From positions 2,805,501-2,869,500 of the forward strand of contig JAUIMM010000088.1 of the NCBI GenBank assembly GCA_031769625.1: 64,000 bases of DNA. The letters are read 5' to 3'. Source of the DNA: Taudactylus pleione (lineage: Eukaryota > Chordata > Amphibia > Anura > Myobatrachidae). The position numbers and the translations under genes are program-made. Below the pieces are notes generated by a model that did no database searches, was not told where the DNA came from, and saw only the letters and a program-made list of their open reading frames with translations. This document shows, in pieces, positions 12,593-24,310 of the stretch (the stretch's first letter is position 1; each line of letters opens with the position of its first letter).

Positions 12593-13001
12593 GGGCCTGA
12601 TTCAGACCCGCTTGCGTGTGCGCTCGCAAGTGGGTCGATGGTCCCCAACTGCGCATGGGTGAGACCCGTACTGCAACGGATCTCACTATAAGAGGGGGCG
12701 GCTGTCGATGTTGATTGACAGCTCGACTCGTTTTGTAGGCGACGAGGAGGGGTGGCTGCACAAATGTAGGCATTCCCTTAGGAGAGCAGGAAATCCACTT
12801 GGGCTTGCGAGAGCTGAGACCCTACCACAGGGTCTCCTCACAAGCCCGATGGTTGCGATAATCGCGACCATCGCCAGGCCGCTCGGAAAAGCTGTGGGTG
12901 GTCACCCACAGCTTAGCGGGCGGTCTGGAGGCCGGAAAAAAAATCCCCGTCCTGATTCAGAGCGAGCGCTTGCAAACAGCAAGCGCCTCTGAATCAGGCC
13001 T
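12593..13001 (-). mobile_element. GGGCCTGATTCAG-family, hairpin-array subfamily, copy 1
   Basis: The inverted ends GGGCCTGATTCAG/CTGAATCAGGCCT are flanked by TAA (12590-12592, 13002-13004). The body is in reverse orientation relative to most copies. Hairpins visible include CGGCTGTCGATG...with GACAGCTCG, CTGAGACCCTACC/GGGTCTCC, GATGGTTGCGATAATCGCGACCATC, and GCTGTGGGTGGTCACCCACAGC. It inserted between gag and RT of the DIRS element. Confidence 0.88.
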
Positions 13002-13009
13002 TAAGACCT

Positions 13010-14590
13010 ACAGACCCAGTCGCCGATATATATATATAAGAGGTATTCCTCAGGAATGACCAAACAATCCTTAAGGAGAGTCAATCCTATACAGCAATGA
13101 TAACAGGGCCCCTTTAGAAATAGCAGTAGGGGGAATATTATTACAGTTTGTCAATCAATGGATTCATTATATTCAAGATAAATGGGCACTGGATGTGGTA
13201 TTCAACGGATATCGAACAGAGGCCCTGATTCAGAGCCGGACACTCTGACAGAGCGCTCGCTCTGAATCAGGGCCGGTCTTTTTTTTTTTTTTGTTTAAGA
13301 ACGGCCTCCTGGCTGCTCGCATAGCTATGGGTGGCCACCCACAGCTATAGCGAGCGGCCATGATGATGGTCGCGATGGTCAAGACCATCGCGACCATCGG
13401 GCTTGCGACGAGATCCTTGTGGTAGGGTCTCGTGGCCGCAAGCTCTCCCACTGACATCACTTGTGATGTCAGTGGGGCCACCCCCAGACAGTAGGCATTC
13501 TCATGGGAACGCCTCCGTCTGGCCAGCCAACACCCCCCCCCCCTGGCCTGCCCACCAAAGGGGGCGTGCTGTTACTCAACATCGACAGCACACCCCCTTT
13601 GGTACGAGACCCGGAGTGACGGATTGCCCGTCGCTATCGCGTGCGCTCTGGGCCACCATCGACCCGGTTGCGAGCGCTCAGCGCTTGCGACCGGGTCTGA
13701 ATCAGGCCTGGAGTTCTAGAAGGAGCCAGAAATTTGTACTATCAAGAATGCCAATTGCGAGTGGAAAAGATGGCAATGTAAGGCAATTTTAGAATAATTT
13801 ATCAGCCTTCAAGCAGTAAAACACACTGTAATAAGGGCAACCGGTTCTATTCACCTCCTCTTTCTGGTAACAAAAATAAATAAATATTAGGAGAATTCAT
13901 GTTGGATCTCAGAGGACTGAACAAAGGTTTCATATGGAGACGCTAAAATCTATTCTAGCAGGCATTATGGAAGGGGACTTCCTAGCATTGATATATTAAA
14001 AAGAGGCTTACTTTCACATTCCAATGAACATAAATTAGAAATATGTGAGATTTTGTGTAGCAGGAAGACCTTTCCAGTTCACATGTCTTCCCTACAGTTT
14101 ATCGACTTTACCAAGGGCGTTCACCAAGGTATTAGTGACTGTGATGGCGCACCTAAGAGCTTGGGGAATAATTAAACAGCATATTGATTTCTGAAAAGAC
14201 GGTAGATATAGTGTGAAACAATGTGGGCCAAGTTCTACAATGCTTGCAGACATTGGGCTGGAATATAAATTGGAACAAGAGGTGTTTGAATCCAGTCCAG
14301 AGAATCCAATTTCTAGGGGTTATGATAGGCTGACCCTGTACCTCCTGGTTATCTATCAGAAGACAAATGTATGAAGATACAGAGAATGGTCAAGATCATA
14401 CTGAATCATAGCAGGATTCAACTCCGTATAGAATTTAGACTGCTTGGCATGATCTCGTCAACCATAGATGTAGTCCCTTGTGCAAGGTGGCCCATGAGAG
14501 GCCTACAGTGGGTGCATATTAAAGTTTATTCAGAAAGAGTACCTCTTTATCATCACATATGACTGGGACAAGACACAAAAAAAATCCCTA
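13010..14590 (+). pseudogene. DIRS reverse transcriptase remnant, split by a MITE
   Basis: Broken frames before and after the element at 13221-13709 match DIRS RT in order. Visible pieces are a WALDV-like N-terminal motif near 13180, a DLRGLNKGF-like start near 13910, IDILKRGLLSHSNEH at about 13990, FPVHMSSLQF around 14080, LRAWG near 14155, and the long piece ending ISSTIDVVPCARWPMRGLQW (14371-14530), which is the conserved C-terminal thumb. The catalytic YxDD is not legible. At least ten disablements. Confidence 0.72.
13221..13709 (+). mobile_element. GGGCCTGATTCAG-family, hairpin-array subfamily, copy 2
   Basis: Ends are GGCCCTGATTCAGAGC and GTCTGAATCAGGCCT, with flanks AGA and GGA (a diverged 3-bp duplication). 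The first 54 bp form a closed hairpin with GCTCTGAATCAGGGCC. Further hairpins follow in series: the CATAGCTATGGGTGG/CCACCCACAGCTATAG stem, GATGGTCGCGATGGTC/GACCATCGCGACCATC, CACTGACATCAC/GTGATGTCAGTG, and GGGGGCGTGCTG/CAGCACACCCCC. Confidence 0.9.
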
Positions 14591-15064
14591 GTGGAAGAGT
14601 GTGATTCTGAAGAACAGATCAATAACACTGCTACAACCACAATACCTAGTTTTAACGACAGATGGAAGTCAGTCAGGATGGGGAGCACATGTGTCCACAC
14701 AAGGTTGGTGGATTCAACAGGAAAAATTACTTTCAATTTGAAAGGAGATGCGAGCAGTATGGAAGACAATACAGTACTTTCAAGACTATCTGAGAGGAAC
14801 TCATTTAAGAATATTTTTGAACAACATGACCGTGGTAACATATATAAATCGCCAGGGTGGCACCAGAAGTCAAGCCCTCATGAAGGAGGTTTCAAAGATC
14901 AGGATGTTGGCAGAAAAGTGTTTGTTTTCCCTTTCATCCCTCCATGTGGCTGGCAAGGAAAATGTGGTAGCAGACTTCTTGAGCAGGAACCAAATTCTCC
15001 CGAGAGAATGGAAATTGAACGCAGATTTATTTTGAGCAGTTATAAGATTTGGAAGTGGACCTAA
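14590..15064 (+). pseudogene. DIRS RNase H remnant
   Basis: The frame at 14748-15035 encodes LNNMTVVTYINRQGGTRSQA then LSSLHVAGKENVVADFLSRN and EWKLNADLF. These are the hallmark residues of the RNase H domain of DIRS/Ngaro-type pol (asparagine for the usual aspartate, the H-x-x-G-x-x-N-x-x-AD block). It lies downstream of RT as expected. A frameshift separates it from the preceding frame (14591-15064). Confidence 0.82.
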
Positions 15065-15287
15065 TGGCAACCGATGTAAACACAAAACAATCTTGTTTTT
15101 CTCAAAAAATCATGTACGTGGGACAAAGGGCAAAGATGTCTTCTCGCAGAAATGTAACTTTTACCTGGCATATGTTTTTCTGTCTTTCCTGCTGATATAC
15201 TGTGTATTGCAAAAGTTCAAACGGGAACAAGTAGAGGTAATGGTGATCTTACCCTATTGGCTCAGAAGAGCCTGATTTTCAACAGCA

Positions 15288-16310
15288 TTGCAAATGACAA
15301 TGGAGGAACCGGGGTTGCTACCAGCCAGACATATTAACACAGCGTACGTTCCTACGTCAGAACCCAACAGCACTCGATTTAGCTATCTGGAGATTGAAAG
15401 GACGATATTGAGGCAGAAGGTGCTTTCAAAACAAGTAATACAGATTCTATTACAAGGAAGAAAGAAGAATTCTTCACTGATCTACTACAAAATTTGGAAA
15501 ACATTTATCTCTTTCAGGGGAAATGAAGCCGAGGCCATGAAGGCACAGATATCACGGATACTGCAATTCTTACATGAGGGATTTATTAAAGGTTTGGCAA
15601 TTTCAACAATCAAAGTGCAAATATCAGCTCTCGGTACACTTCTGGATAGGAAGTTAGCAGTGAAAAGATTCTGTCAAACATAAGAGGATCCCTCCACAAG
15701 TTAAATCCTTCATAGCCCCATGGGATTTGAATTTGGTCCTGAGAGCATTAATGGTTACTCCATTCGAATCTCTAGAAGAAGGTTTTTCTTAAGCATCTAA
15801 CATAAAAAGTAGGTTTCCTAATTGCAATAATACCAGCATGAAGAGTAAGTGAATTACAGGCCTTGTGGGCAGAAAAAAACCACACCTGTACATTAGGCCA
15901 AACAAGTCATTTTGAGGACAAAGCCGAATTTCGTGCCGAAAGTAGCCTCATCTTTCCACCTCAATTAAGATATTATACTACCAGCCTTTTTTCTCTCAGA
16001 CGAAGGATGACAAAGAAAGAGAACTACATACACTGGATCTGGTTAGAGCTATCTCTAGCTAACTAAATAGAATAAGTGAATTAAGAAAAATGAAGCATTT
16101 ATTTGTCTTACCAAGTGGAATCAGACAATGCCATTGTCCTATCAAACCATTGCAAGATGGATAAGAGAAGTTATCTTAGAAAGAAGGGCTTAAGGTGCCT
16201 GAAATCCTAAAAGCATACTCGACTAGGGCTGTAGCTACGTCTTGGGCAAAGTAGATGAAGGTTTCAGTAGAAGAGATTTGTAAAGCAGCAGCATGGTAGT
16301 ATGTATATAC
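15288..16310 (+). pseudogene. DIRS tyrosine recombinase remnant
   Basis: The frame at 15288-15683 covers the N-terminal SAM-like core-binding part (SYYKIW-like helix, ILQFLHEGFIKGLAISTIKV, ISALGTLLDRKL). Broken frames afterwards show ARRVSELQALW-like and YTCTLGQTSHFEDKAEFRA residues around 15835-15925, PLSYQTIARWIREVILE near 16130 and a final ATSWAKVDEGFS-like block near 16240. These correspond to the catalytic R...HxxR...Y region, no longer continuous. Confidence 0.75.
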
Positions 16311-16319
16311 AATTACTTC

Positions 16320-16740
16320 TCATTACACTGTCAGTAGTTCTCCTCCTGTGCATATCTTGATTATCGGTTGTGACCTTTGCTTTGTTCGTGACTGATTCTG
16401 CTCAACTCCTGGTTCCATGTTGATATCTGGTTCTGACCTCTGCTTTTCCCTGTGACCCGTTACGCCTGCTCCCTAGTACTGCCTCGCCCGTTTGGTTCTG
16501 ACCCGGCTCGTCGACTACGCTAAAGTCTTCTGCATTCCAACCAAGTTCACCAGCACCTGTATAGGGAAACCTAACCTGAGGGCCACGACCTGTGTGTCGA
16601 ACGCAGCCAAGTCTAAACATTCTTGCGAGGGTCTCTGGTGAAAACCGCCGGCACATTAAAATCAGGAATAGGTCTAGCCAATTCCCTGAATACGGGTAGC
16701 ATCCACAATCCATCCGAGAGTTTGTGATAAAGGTGCTTCA
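16320..16740. repeat. LTR-retrotransposon fragment inside the DIRS 3' region
   Basis: The composition (repeated GTTCTGACC/TTGTGACC phrases, CTGGTGAAAACCGCCGGC, CACGACCTGTGTGTCG) is like Ty3/gypsy LTR relics elsewhere in the window. It sits between recombinase and internal complementary region, where DIRS has little sequence, so it is probably an insertion. Ends are not defined. Confidence 0.45.
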
Positions 16741-16823
16741 AGAGGCACTTAAATAAAAATGTTTTGTTATGCAGAATTATGAGGTTTGGTTATTGCCCAC
16801 CCCCTGTATATTAGCTTTGGTAT

Positions 16824-16917
16824 GTACCAAGGTGTGGCTGCCATGGAGGAACGAAGAAGAAAACATCGGATTATACTTACCGACAATTCTGTTTCTTTGA
16901 GAGACTCCTTGGCAGCC
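16824..16917 (+). repeat. DIRS internal complementary region
   Basis: Two abutting blocks are visible. 16824-16860 is complementary to the outer left terminal repeat (CCATGGAGGAACGAAGAAG against the sequence at 10268-10290). 16862-16917 is complementary to the outermost right end (ACATCGGATTATACTTACCG against 17115-17136). In DIRS this region is thought to template the joining of the two ends of the circle. Confidence 0.82.
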
Positions 16918-17010
16918 CATAGATACCCTCCTTTGAGTGTCTTTTCCAGGAACCGATTACAAGGAGACACTCAAAAAGACAAGGGACAAGAGGAAGGGTC
17001 TGTACTAGAT

Positions 17011-17136
17011 ACAGTGAGGGGGTGGTCCCTGAAAAAACTTCCTGTCTATACTAAGGGTAACATGTCCTATATCCCAAGGTGTGGCTGCCATGGAGTCTCT
17101 TGAAGAAACAATTATCGGTAAGTATAATCCGATGTT
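17011..17136 (+). repeat. DIRS right inverted terminal repeat
   Basis: The first 87 bp mirror 10276-10369. The last about 40 bp (through AAGTATAATCCGATGTT) have no match in the left repeat but do match the internal complementary region, as in canonical DIRS-1 architecture. Confidence 0.82.
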
Positions 17137-17549
17137 ATACCATTTACAAGATGCATGCTATTGATGTCAGAATAAAGAAAAAAATTCCAGACAGAATATT
17201 ATTGGTGAACTGTGGGGGAAAAAAAGTCCTGGAGAGAGATTTAATTTTGATAAACACCAATGCATTTCTCATTTATTCTCTCCCTATTGCGGTATGTGGT
17301 GTGATTACACCTAAAAGATTATCGTTGAAATGTCCACCCAGACAAACACGACTATATATTTCACATTTGTTCATACACTTTGTATACTTATTATTATTTT
17401 TGTTTTCCATTCGTATACTCCTCCAGAGATTACACTACACTATTTTAATTTCTCCATCTTTGTTCCTCTGTTTTAGTATCCTCAGCCAGAGATAATTCAA
17501 GCTAAAACACACCCAGTACCTAGTCTTCCTGCAGTCACAAATGAACATA
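17137..17549. other. AT-rich flank of the DIRS element
   Basis: No recognised gene. An open frame covers 17079-17495, beginning inside the DIRS terminus; it is low-complexity and hydrophobic by base composition and unlikely to be real. Confidence 0.4.
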
Positions 17550-18037
17550 GGGCCAGATTCAGAGATAGACGTAAGGCAGATGTTTACGCAGATGAAAGAT
17601 TATTGGTAAACTGCGCATGCGTCGAGTTTCGTTACCGTTGTTGCTCCCCCAGAGGATGTATCCGCAAAGTGATTGACAGGCAGGGACCATTTGTGGATGG
17701 CAAAGGGGTAGGGGGGTTGTTCAGTATAAACTCAGGCGCATCATGACTTTTCAGGCCACGGCTCCGCTTACAACTGTGGTCCCAAAGCAGTAAAAATGGC
17801 TCCGATGTTTCAGATCCCGCAGCCATTCTGTGCGACCATAGGGTTACTCAGATGGCCCCTAATCGACTTATCTGCAACCAATGCTGCGTCTTTGTACACA
17901 GTCCTTGGATTTGCTAAGCCACCAGTGGGTGTCTCAATACAAATCCTGGAGACTGCGACATACATATATTTTCGCACAGCCTCTGCGTACAAACTCACTG
18001 CTGCACTGGCATTAGCGTCCATCTCTGAATCGGGCCC
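17550..18037 (-). mobile_element. GGGCCTGATTCAG-family, subfamily B, copy 1
   Basis: The ends GGGCCAGATTCAGAGAT and ATCTCTGAATCGGGCCC are flanked by ATA on both sides (17547-17549, 18038-18040). The interior is a reverse-oriented relative of 37323-37764: shared blocks include AGGATTTGTATTGAGAC, GCGAAAATAT and TGCGTCTTTGTACACAG. It is not a hairpin array, so it shares only the ends with that subfamily. Confidence 0.85.
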
Positions 18038-18139
18038 ATAATCCTAAAATAAAAGTCTGTGTGTGAGCAGTATAGGCAAACCGCTTCCAGCTCAATGTGT
18101 GTAAACATGAAAGAGAACACATATAAGCTGATGTACTAT

Positions 18140-18640
18140 GGGCCTGATTCAGAGTAGTACGCAAACACGATGGTTTGAAACCACTCTGATGTTAGAAGAT
18201 TGGCGCAAGTGCGGTCTACTAATTTTCGCGCTGTTCCTCAAAGCCGCAGCCTGATTGACAGCGTCCTTTTGTGTTACTGGGTGTGGGCCTATCTTTAAGT
18301 GTACTATATATACACAAAGACAGAGGAAAGGGGGGATCTGTACTGCGCATGTGCCAATCTGTCTGCAATAATGATCGAAGTGCCCCCTAACGCCGCAGCA
18401 TGATTAATATGCTGCAGCTGTTAGGGATGGAGACGGGCAGTGGCCCAGAAAACCTGAGGGTTACTCAGATGACCAATGTTCACGCCGATGATCCGATGTT
18501 GTGTTTTTGGATGCAGCAGATCAGAGAAGCCCGCTGGAGGCATCTATTTACACAAGACTACTTCTGCGGCATTAGCATATTTTATCAGCCAAGAGACAGT
18601 CTTGCTTCAGCTAGCTGCGGCTTCAACCTGCTTTGGCGCA
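18140..18640. mobile_element. GGGCCTGATTCAG-family, one end only
   Basis: A clean left end, GGGCCTGATTCAGAG, starts at 18140. No matching right end is seen before 18680, so the element is truncated or its other end has diverged. The interior is not clearly homologous to the other subfamilies. Confidence 0.5.
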
Positions 18641-18679
18641 GCTAGCCAATAAGAATCAGCCTGATTCATATTGGCTGCT

Positions 18680-19580
18680 GCTGAGCATCCAATGTGATTT
18701 ACCAGTCTATTGTCCACGGTCGACCAGTCGATTGCAGACATTGTGCTTCCGACACACTCTTCTGCGTTTTCATCAGACTTTATTCATAACATCCATACAG
18801 CCATTAAGAGAACTGGTCCAATTAAAAGTGGTTTATCAAGACCTCAAGCTTCTATCAACAAGGGTAATCCCAAGGGTTCCGATCTCAAGCTTTAAAACCC
18901 CAGTGACGTGACAGTTTGTTCTGGCCCAACTGATTCTGCAGCCGAACAGCCAATGTCCAAATATTAGCAAACCGACTAGACAGACCAGAAACCAATCAGG
19001 GCCATGTTATGCAGTTCTTTCAAGACCTATCTACATGTATGAACTGCATCCAAGTAACATTATCTTGAACAGACAATCCTCAGTTTTAACATCTGAACCT
19101 GTGAGTCTAGTTCACCACACTCATCATGGTTTTACCTTCCAACGCCAGCCATATATAATGGGAAAGGCATTCTGTTTTTGTTTTTTTCTTTAAACCAATG
19201 TAGCATTCACTTCGAGTTACAGCCTGGGAACTTCCTTTCTGCTAGATCCAGGGTTGCATATATCATCACATTACTATCTGAGCAAGTGCTGGCATGAGCA
19301 TCTGCATTGTGGGAAAAGTCTGATACAATTCTGTCAGTTATTAACATTTTTTTAATTTTACAAACTACAATACTGACAAATATACAGTAAATAATCTACA
19401 ATCAGAAGGAGCACACATGGGTCTCAAATTTCTGAGGAATATAATGGAGTAACAGGGAGTTCAAACAACATTAAGCAATAGGACAATCGTCACATGACTA
19501 ATGAGATACAATGTCAGAACATAACGGAGAGAGAGAAATCAACAATTTTTTAAATACATCCTGCAGAAGCTTCTACAACC
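18680..19580. other. Unassigned stretch, probably old retroelement
   Basis: No recognisable domain. Short overlapping frames at 18633-18911 have no family resemblance. It precedes Ty3/gypsy-like remnants and may belong to the same old element. Confidence 0.3.
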
Positions 19581-19584
19581 CCGG

Positions 19585-19770
19585 GAGATCCACCACAGCA
19601 GAATACAAAAATTTGTGACTACACCAAGGCTCTCGCTCATTAGGACAATATGTAGCACAATTCAAGACTTTGTCTTCTGAACTTTAAGGAACGATTAGGC
19701 CATGTCACCATCTTCAGGCAAGGTCTCTTAGATCATATTAAGGATGAGCTAGCATCTTGTCATTACCACT
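19585..19770 (+). pseudogene. Possible Ty3/gypsy gag fragment
   Basis: Across two or three frames the order resembles a gypsy capsid: a YTKAL piece, a HxxNM-AQFKTLSSEL piece, then HVTIFRQGLLDHIKDELA near 19695-19755. It requires several frameshifts, so this is a tentative reading of a decayed gene. Confidence 0.4.
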
Positions 19771-20039
19771 CAGCCTCGATTCATTTCACTCTGCATCCAT
19801 GTGGATGTACATTTTACGAGAGAAAACTCAAGAAAGCAGGTAGAGTGGAGCACCCCAAGTTTTATCGGAGTTTACGTACCCAACCTCAATCATCCAGTGT
19901 CACAAAACCAGGACTTAGTCATACATGCCCAGGCCAGTGGTGCTTCGTTAAGGTGGACTACCGCCTCAGAGCACTGTCACTGCATTCCTGAGGGCCATGG
20001 ATGCAGCCATTTTGGTTCTGATAAACTGAGTGCCGTTAT

Positions 20040-21720
20040 CCAGTCACTGCCTGCTGCACTCATATGACTGCCTCCTACTATCCCCTGCAAGAGTGCCTAT
20101 TTAAAGCTGCACCTGCCACTAGCAACGCATTGGAACAATACTCCTCTGTGCCCAATCACCAGTGTGTATATCCAGACTCTGATCTGCCTGAACCTGCAAT
20201 CCTGTCAGCTTGACCTTTACAACCTGCTGCCTCTGAGTCTGAATGCAGTCCGGTTCGAGCTGCTTCTGCACTGCTCCGAGTTCTGAGAGATTGTCTCATC
20301 CACTCTGCAGCATATATCTGTTACCAGTACCAAGTCTGTACCTCTTCAGCCTGTGTTCAAGCTGCTGTACCTCTTCAGCCTGTGATCAAGTTACTGTTCT
20401 CCACCAGTTCCATTCCAACTCAAGCTCTGGTTCCAGGCTGGATCAAGTTACTGTTACCATTCTGGTGTAAGCTCTAGTTCAAGGCCAGATCAGATTACTG
20501 TTTTCCTACAGTTCAAGCTCCGGTCCCAGTCTGTATCAAGTTACTGCTCTCCTCTAGTTCCATTCCGGTTCAAGCTCTGGTCCTAGTCCGTACCAAGTAA
20601 CTGTTCTCCAGTTCAAGTTCTGGTTCCATTCCAACTCAAGTCACACTTCACCTCCGGTCCCATTACGGTTCAAGCTTTGTTTCCAATTTGGATCAGTCTG
20701 AATGTCTAGTGCCTGTGTCTTACATTCCGGATTCAGTCCAGTTCAGCCTGTTTGCTACATTCTTGCTCCTGTGCAGTAGTATGAAGTATCTTGTTATCCT
20801 GATTTCAAGCAAGCCTACTGATTTCAACTCGACTGCACATTGCAGGTGCAAGTGGACTCTTCCTATATTCACTACTGCCTTTATTGCAGGTTTAGTACGA
20901 TCTTCCGGTGTTGACCACCCTGGCGGTCACAATACCGACAATGGAATAACGATGGTCAGAATCCTGCCAAATTTTAGTATTCTAACACTAATCGTACCCG
21001 ACCCCTCCTGCTGCCTAACCCTAACTGTCCCCTTCAGCAGCTTAACCCTCCGCCAGTGGCTAACCCTAATACTCACCATCGGGATTAGTCTGTAATTTGA
21101 CGATTGGGATTCTGCTGCCCATTTTGTGACAGTAGGAATGGTCACTGCCAGGATCCTAACTACATTCCTATATTGCTGCTCAGTGAGACTACTGTCCATC
21201 TCGGCTTCGCAGCTCCTACCTGTCTCCAGGATTATCTGCTCTCCATACCATCGGTATCCTCTTTCTGAGTGTTGGAATTTGTGTAGAGTTTTCACTGGAG
21301 GGGTCACTCTGGGTGCTGGGTACTGGATCTATAACCCTCTTTGAAGGTGTAGGCTTCAAGCACCCAGCTTTGGTAGTCTGTTTGTACTGTCCTCAGCGGC
21401 AGATTCCAGATGGGCTATTTGTCTACTGTATTACTCACTACTCTGTTCTCTAAATTCTCAAATATTGTTTCCAGTTCCTATTCCCTGTATTCACAGATAG
21501 GGGCTGAATTCCCTTCAGTTGGTTCCATGGACAGACTAAAAGCCTTATAGAGATCTCTGACTTCTAAGACGGCACTAGACAACTTGCCACATGGATCCTT
21601 TCCATGAATAGACAGCTAATCCAGCCACCTAGATTCCTGTACCCCTCGTCAGCTAAGTCCACGGGTCCTGGTGCTGATCTGATTATTCAAACCGTGACAC
21701 CCAGTTTTGAAGAGCTCATG
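20040..21720 (+). repeat. LTR/leader relic of a Ty3/gypsy element with internal tandem repeats
   Basis: A TATA-like TATTTAAAG lies at 20098-20106. From about 20385 to 20690 a unit of roughly 55-60 bp repeats (phrases AAGTTACTGTTCTCC, CCATTCCGGTTCAAGCTCTGG). The end, around 21680-21705, resembles an LTR/leader junction (ACCGTGACACCC). Gypsy pol fragments start within 250 bp downstream. Confidence 0.45.
20918..21150. repeat. C-rich dispersed repeat copy nested in the leader
   Basis: TGGCGGTCACAATACCGACA at the left and GTGACAGTAGGAATGGTCACTGCCA at the right are inverted. Between them are CCTAACCCTAACTGTCCCC-type runs, as in the copies at 7335-7770 and 61565-63060. This is the shortest and most legible copy and suggests a DNA-transposon origin. 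Confidence 0.55.
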
Positions 21721-21929
21721 TAAATCAGCCAGCTAGTCTCACCCCAGATTACGCCTCTGAGAAAAGCTGTGCCTGTATTATGCCAGTGCTGGGCACATGC
21801 TTGGGTCCTGCCCCAAAAAGTTGGTAAATGCTCACTCCTGGCGGTGAAGAAGTCAGTCTAGGAGTATCTTTTCACTCTCCACCATGTCATTAATGGTACC
21901 TTGAAACATCCTTAAGATCCTGTATATCT

Positions 21930-23225
21930 TCCAGTTCTCCTCAACTCAGGAGCTGCCGAAAATTTCATGATGGCAGAATTGGCTAAAGAGTTGCCTATTC
22001 CATTAGCTGCTACTTCCACTCCCATCTACCTAACAGCAGTCAATGGCAGTCGTATCCCTTGGGGTACTATCACACAACAGACACTTCTTGTGACACTCAT
22101 GGTGGGTGTACTCCATTCTAAGACATATTATTCCTAAGGCTTCCAATAAAATTGTCCTTGGCTTTCCATGGGCCCAACAATACAATTTGTATATTGATTG
22201 GACAATCCCTCAAGTCTTGACTTGGGGACCAGATTGTTCAGAAAAATGCATTCAACGCATCCTCCCACATTGTTCCACCATGACTTCTGAGGCTTCAGCC
22301 ATTCCTCCTCCTTATAGAGAGTCCCAGTATGTGTTTTACAAACAGGCCGGTGAGACTTTACCAAATCATAGGTACTGGGAAAAAAACAAATTGATTCCCT
22401 CTGTCCCTGATATCAGAATTGTTCAATAGAGTTAAAGGAGCCACCATATTTATCAAATTGGATCTTAGAGTATCTTATAAGCTGATCGGAATTCGTGAAG
22501 GTAATGAGTGGAAAATGGCCTTCAATAACCAGGACAGGCATTATGAGTATTTGGTGATGCTGATTAGGCAGACCTAATTCCTTGGGCAGAATTTGCACAA
22601 AACAATTCCCATGAATAATCTGCTTCAACTATGTTTCAAATCATGTTTGGTCTGCATCCCAGGATACCACCATTAACTGCAACATCTGTTCCAGCTTTCG
22701 CGTCATTCCTCATGTATTTTGCCAAGGTTTGGCAGCAAGTATGAGCATCGCTTCTTAATGCATCTCAATGCTACAAGATCAATGCTGCTAGGAAGCAATG
22801 AGCCTTTCCTAGCCTTCGACCGGGAGACAGGGTCTGGCTATCTATGCGTAATCGAAAACTTGTGACATCAATTAAATTCATCGGGCCATTCAGCATCACT
22901 CAAGTAATCAATCCAGTTTCTTACAAGTGGCAGTTGCCTCCATATCTTCGGGTACCCAATTTGTTTGTTTCACATTTCCAAGTTGAAACCTCTGGTGCTG
23001 ACTCGATTCTATACACCCAGCCGAGGTTCTCCTAAAATACAAAACCAGCACGGAGAAGAATATGAGGTAAAAGACATTTTGGACTTTCGTTTCAGGCATG
23101 GTCCTCTCCAATATCTTCTCCAGAGAGATCCTGGATCAAGGCCTCTGATCTACATGCTCCAGGTCTGGTCCAAAAACTTTATTTTAAGTTCCTATCCAAA
23201 CCTCACAAAAAATGTCCAGTGACCA
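21930..23225 (+). pseudogene. Ty3/gypsy pol pseudogene, internally deleted
   Basis: Pieces appear in order. Near 21950 an ELLN/SGAA-like protease region; 22150-22240 LGFPWAQQYNLYIDWTIPQV then LTWGPDC (protease-RT linker); 22425-22560 [20 protein letters not shown] followed by WKMAFN and HYEYLVM (RT core). RT then joins directly to the integrase end, LRPGDRVWLS (about 22810), FIGPFSI, INPVSYKWQLPPYLRVPNLF and HISKLKPLVL (22880-23000). A chromodomain-like EEYEVKDILDFRFR follows at 23055-23100. RNase H and the integrase core are missing. Frameshifts and stops occur throughout. Confidence 0.75.
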
Positions 23226-23275
23226 CTCATAATAATAAGGGTTTTTGTCATGCATTGGGGTTTTAGCCCCTCATT

Positions 23276-24310
23276 ACCAGGTGTGGCAGTGTCATGTCTT
23301 CGCTATCCATGCCCCTCCTGGTCATGCCTGGCATTCCTGAGATGTTAGCTGGTATATCTCCATATGATTTGTACTTTCTATGACTGTATATATCTGTGAA
23401 CTCCATATATATACTGTGTAACAAATCAGTGTAGAGTTTGTACTTATTTTCTGTGACTGTTAAATACCTGATGACCCTTGTAATAAGAAATCACGAACTG
23501 CCTATTGTGGTATGTGTACATGCATATAACTGATTTGCTCCATAGGGATACTTTGTCACATTCTCTGATTTCTGATCTGATTTTATTATAGTATATGATT
23601 AATTTTTTCACTGCTAGACAAAGTTTTTTGTTATTTGTATTTTGACGCTATTATTTTTGAGCATATGTTATGTTATTTTTCTTGGGCAGACTAATAATTT
23701 AAAATATATCCTAATATTTTAAATAAAGTGAAATAAAGTATATGTTTTAATTAGCAAATTCTACAAATACATAAATAAGAGTGCCCCAAAAAGGTATCAC
23801 TCTTTATTAGCCTAGGCTAATTCTCTTTTCCTGAGTACATCTCCATGTGGGACTGACCAATACCCTCTGGCAGCACCTGCAGCAGGGAAGCATGGGTGCT
23901 GCCATCTTGGATTTGTTCATGTGACTACATTGACCTACTAGATTCATACAGCTATGTTCACATGACCTGTCTGACCAATAGGTGCTGGAAGTGCCCTAGT
24001 TTAACCTCCTCTGCTGGCATGCTCATCGCTAGAACAACACTGTTCTTGAGAGTTGTATGCTGGCTCCTGGTTGTGGTGGCTTCCTGCTTCTGATCTAGTT
24101 TACTATCTGCATTTGCAATGTCCAATAGTATATGTCTGCAGTTACTATCTGCATTTTCAAAGTGCATCAGTATCTGCCTACAGTTACCAACTGCGTATGA
24201 TTGTACTTTCAAATTTATCGACAATTTTCTGCAATTTAACAGATTTCAGTTAGTCATTTGTGCTTCTTCCTTTACTTTCAAAACTTCCAATTCTTTTTCT
24301 TGAATCTTTA
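23276..24310. repeat. Probable 3' LTR/flank of the gypsy relic
   Basis: Sequence following the chromodomain end begins with a TGTCATGTC phrase near 23292 that could open an LTR; no second LTR copy confirms it. Around 24095-24200 a unit of about 55 bp repeats twice or three times (TTACTATCTGCATTTTC-like phrase). AT-rich from 23580 to 23780. Confidence 0.35.

Larger units (their letters stand above)
10268..17136 (+). mobile_element. DIRS-type tyrosine-recombinase retrotransposon (decayed)
   Basis: The order is left inverted terminal repeat, gag, RT, RNase H, tyrosine recombinase, internal complementary region, right inverted terminal repeat, which is the DIRS plan. DIRS elements replicate through a circular intermediate and integrate with a tyrosine recombinase, without target duplication. 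All ORFs are broken by stops and frameshifts. Three MITEs (11380-12220, 12593-13001, 13221-13709) and probably an LTR fragment (16320-16740) inserted later, which inflates the length to 6.9 kb from about 4.7 kb. Confidence 0.88.
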
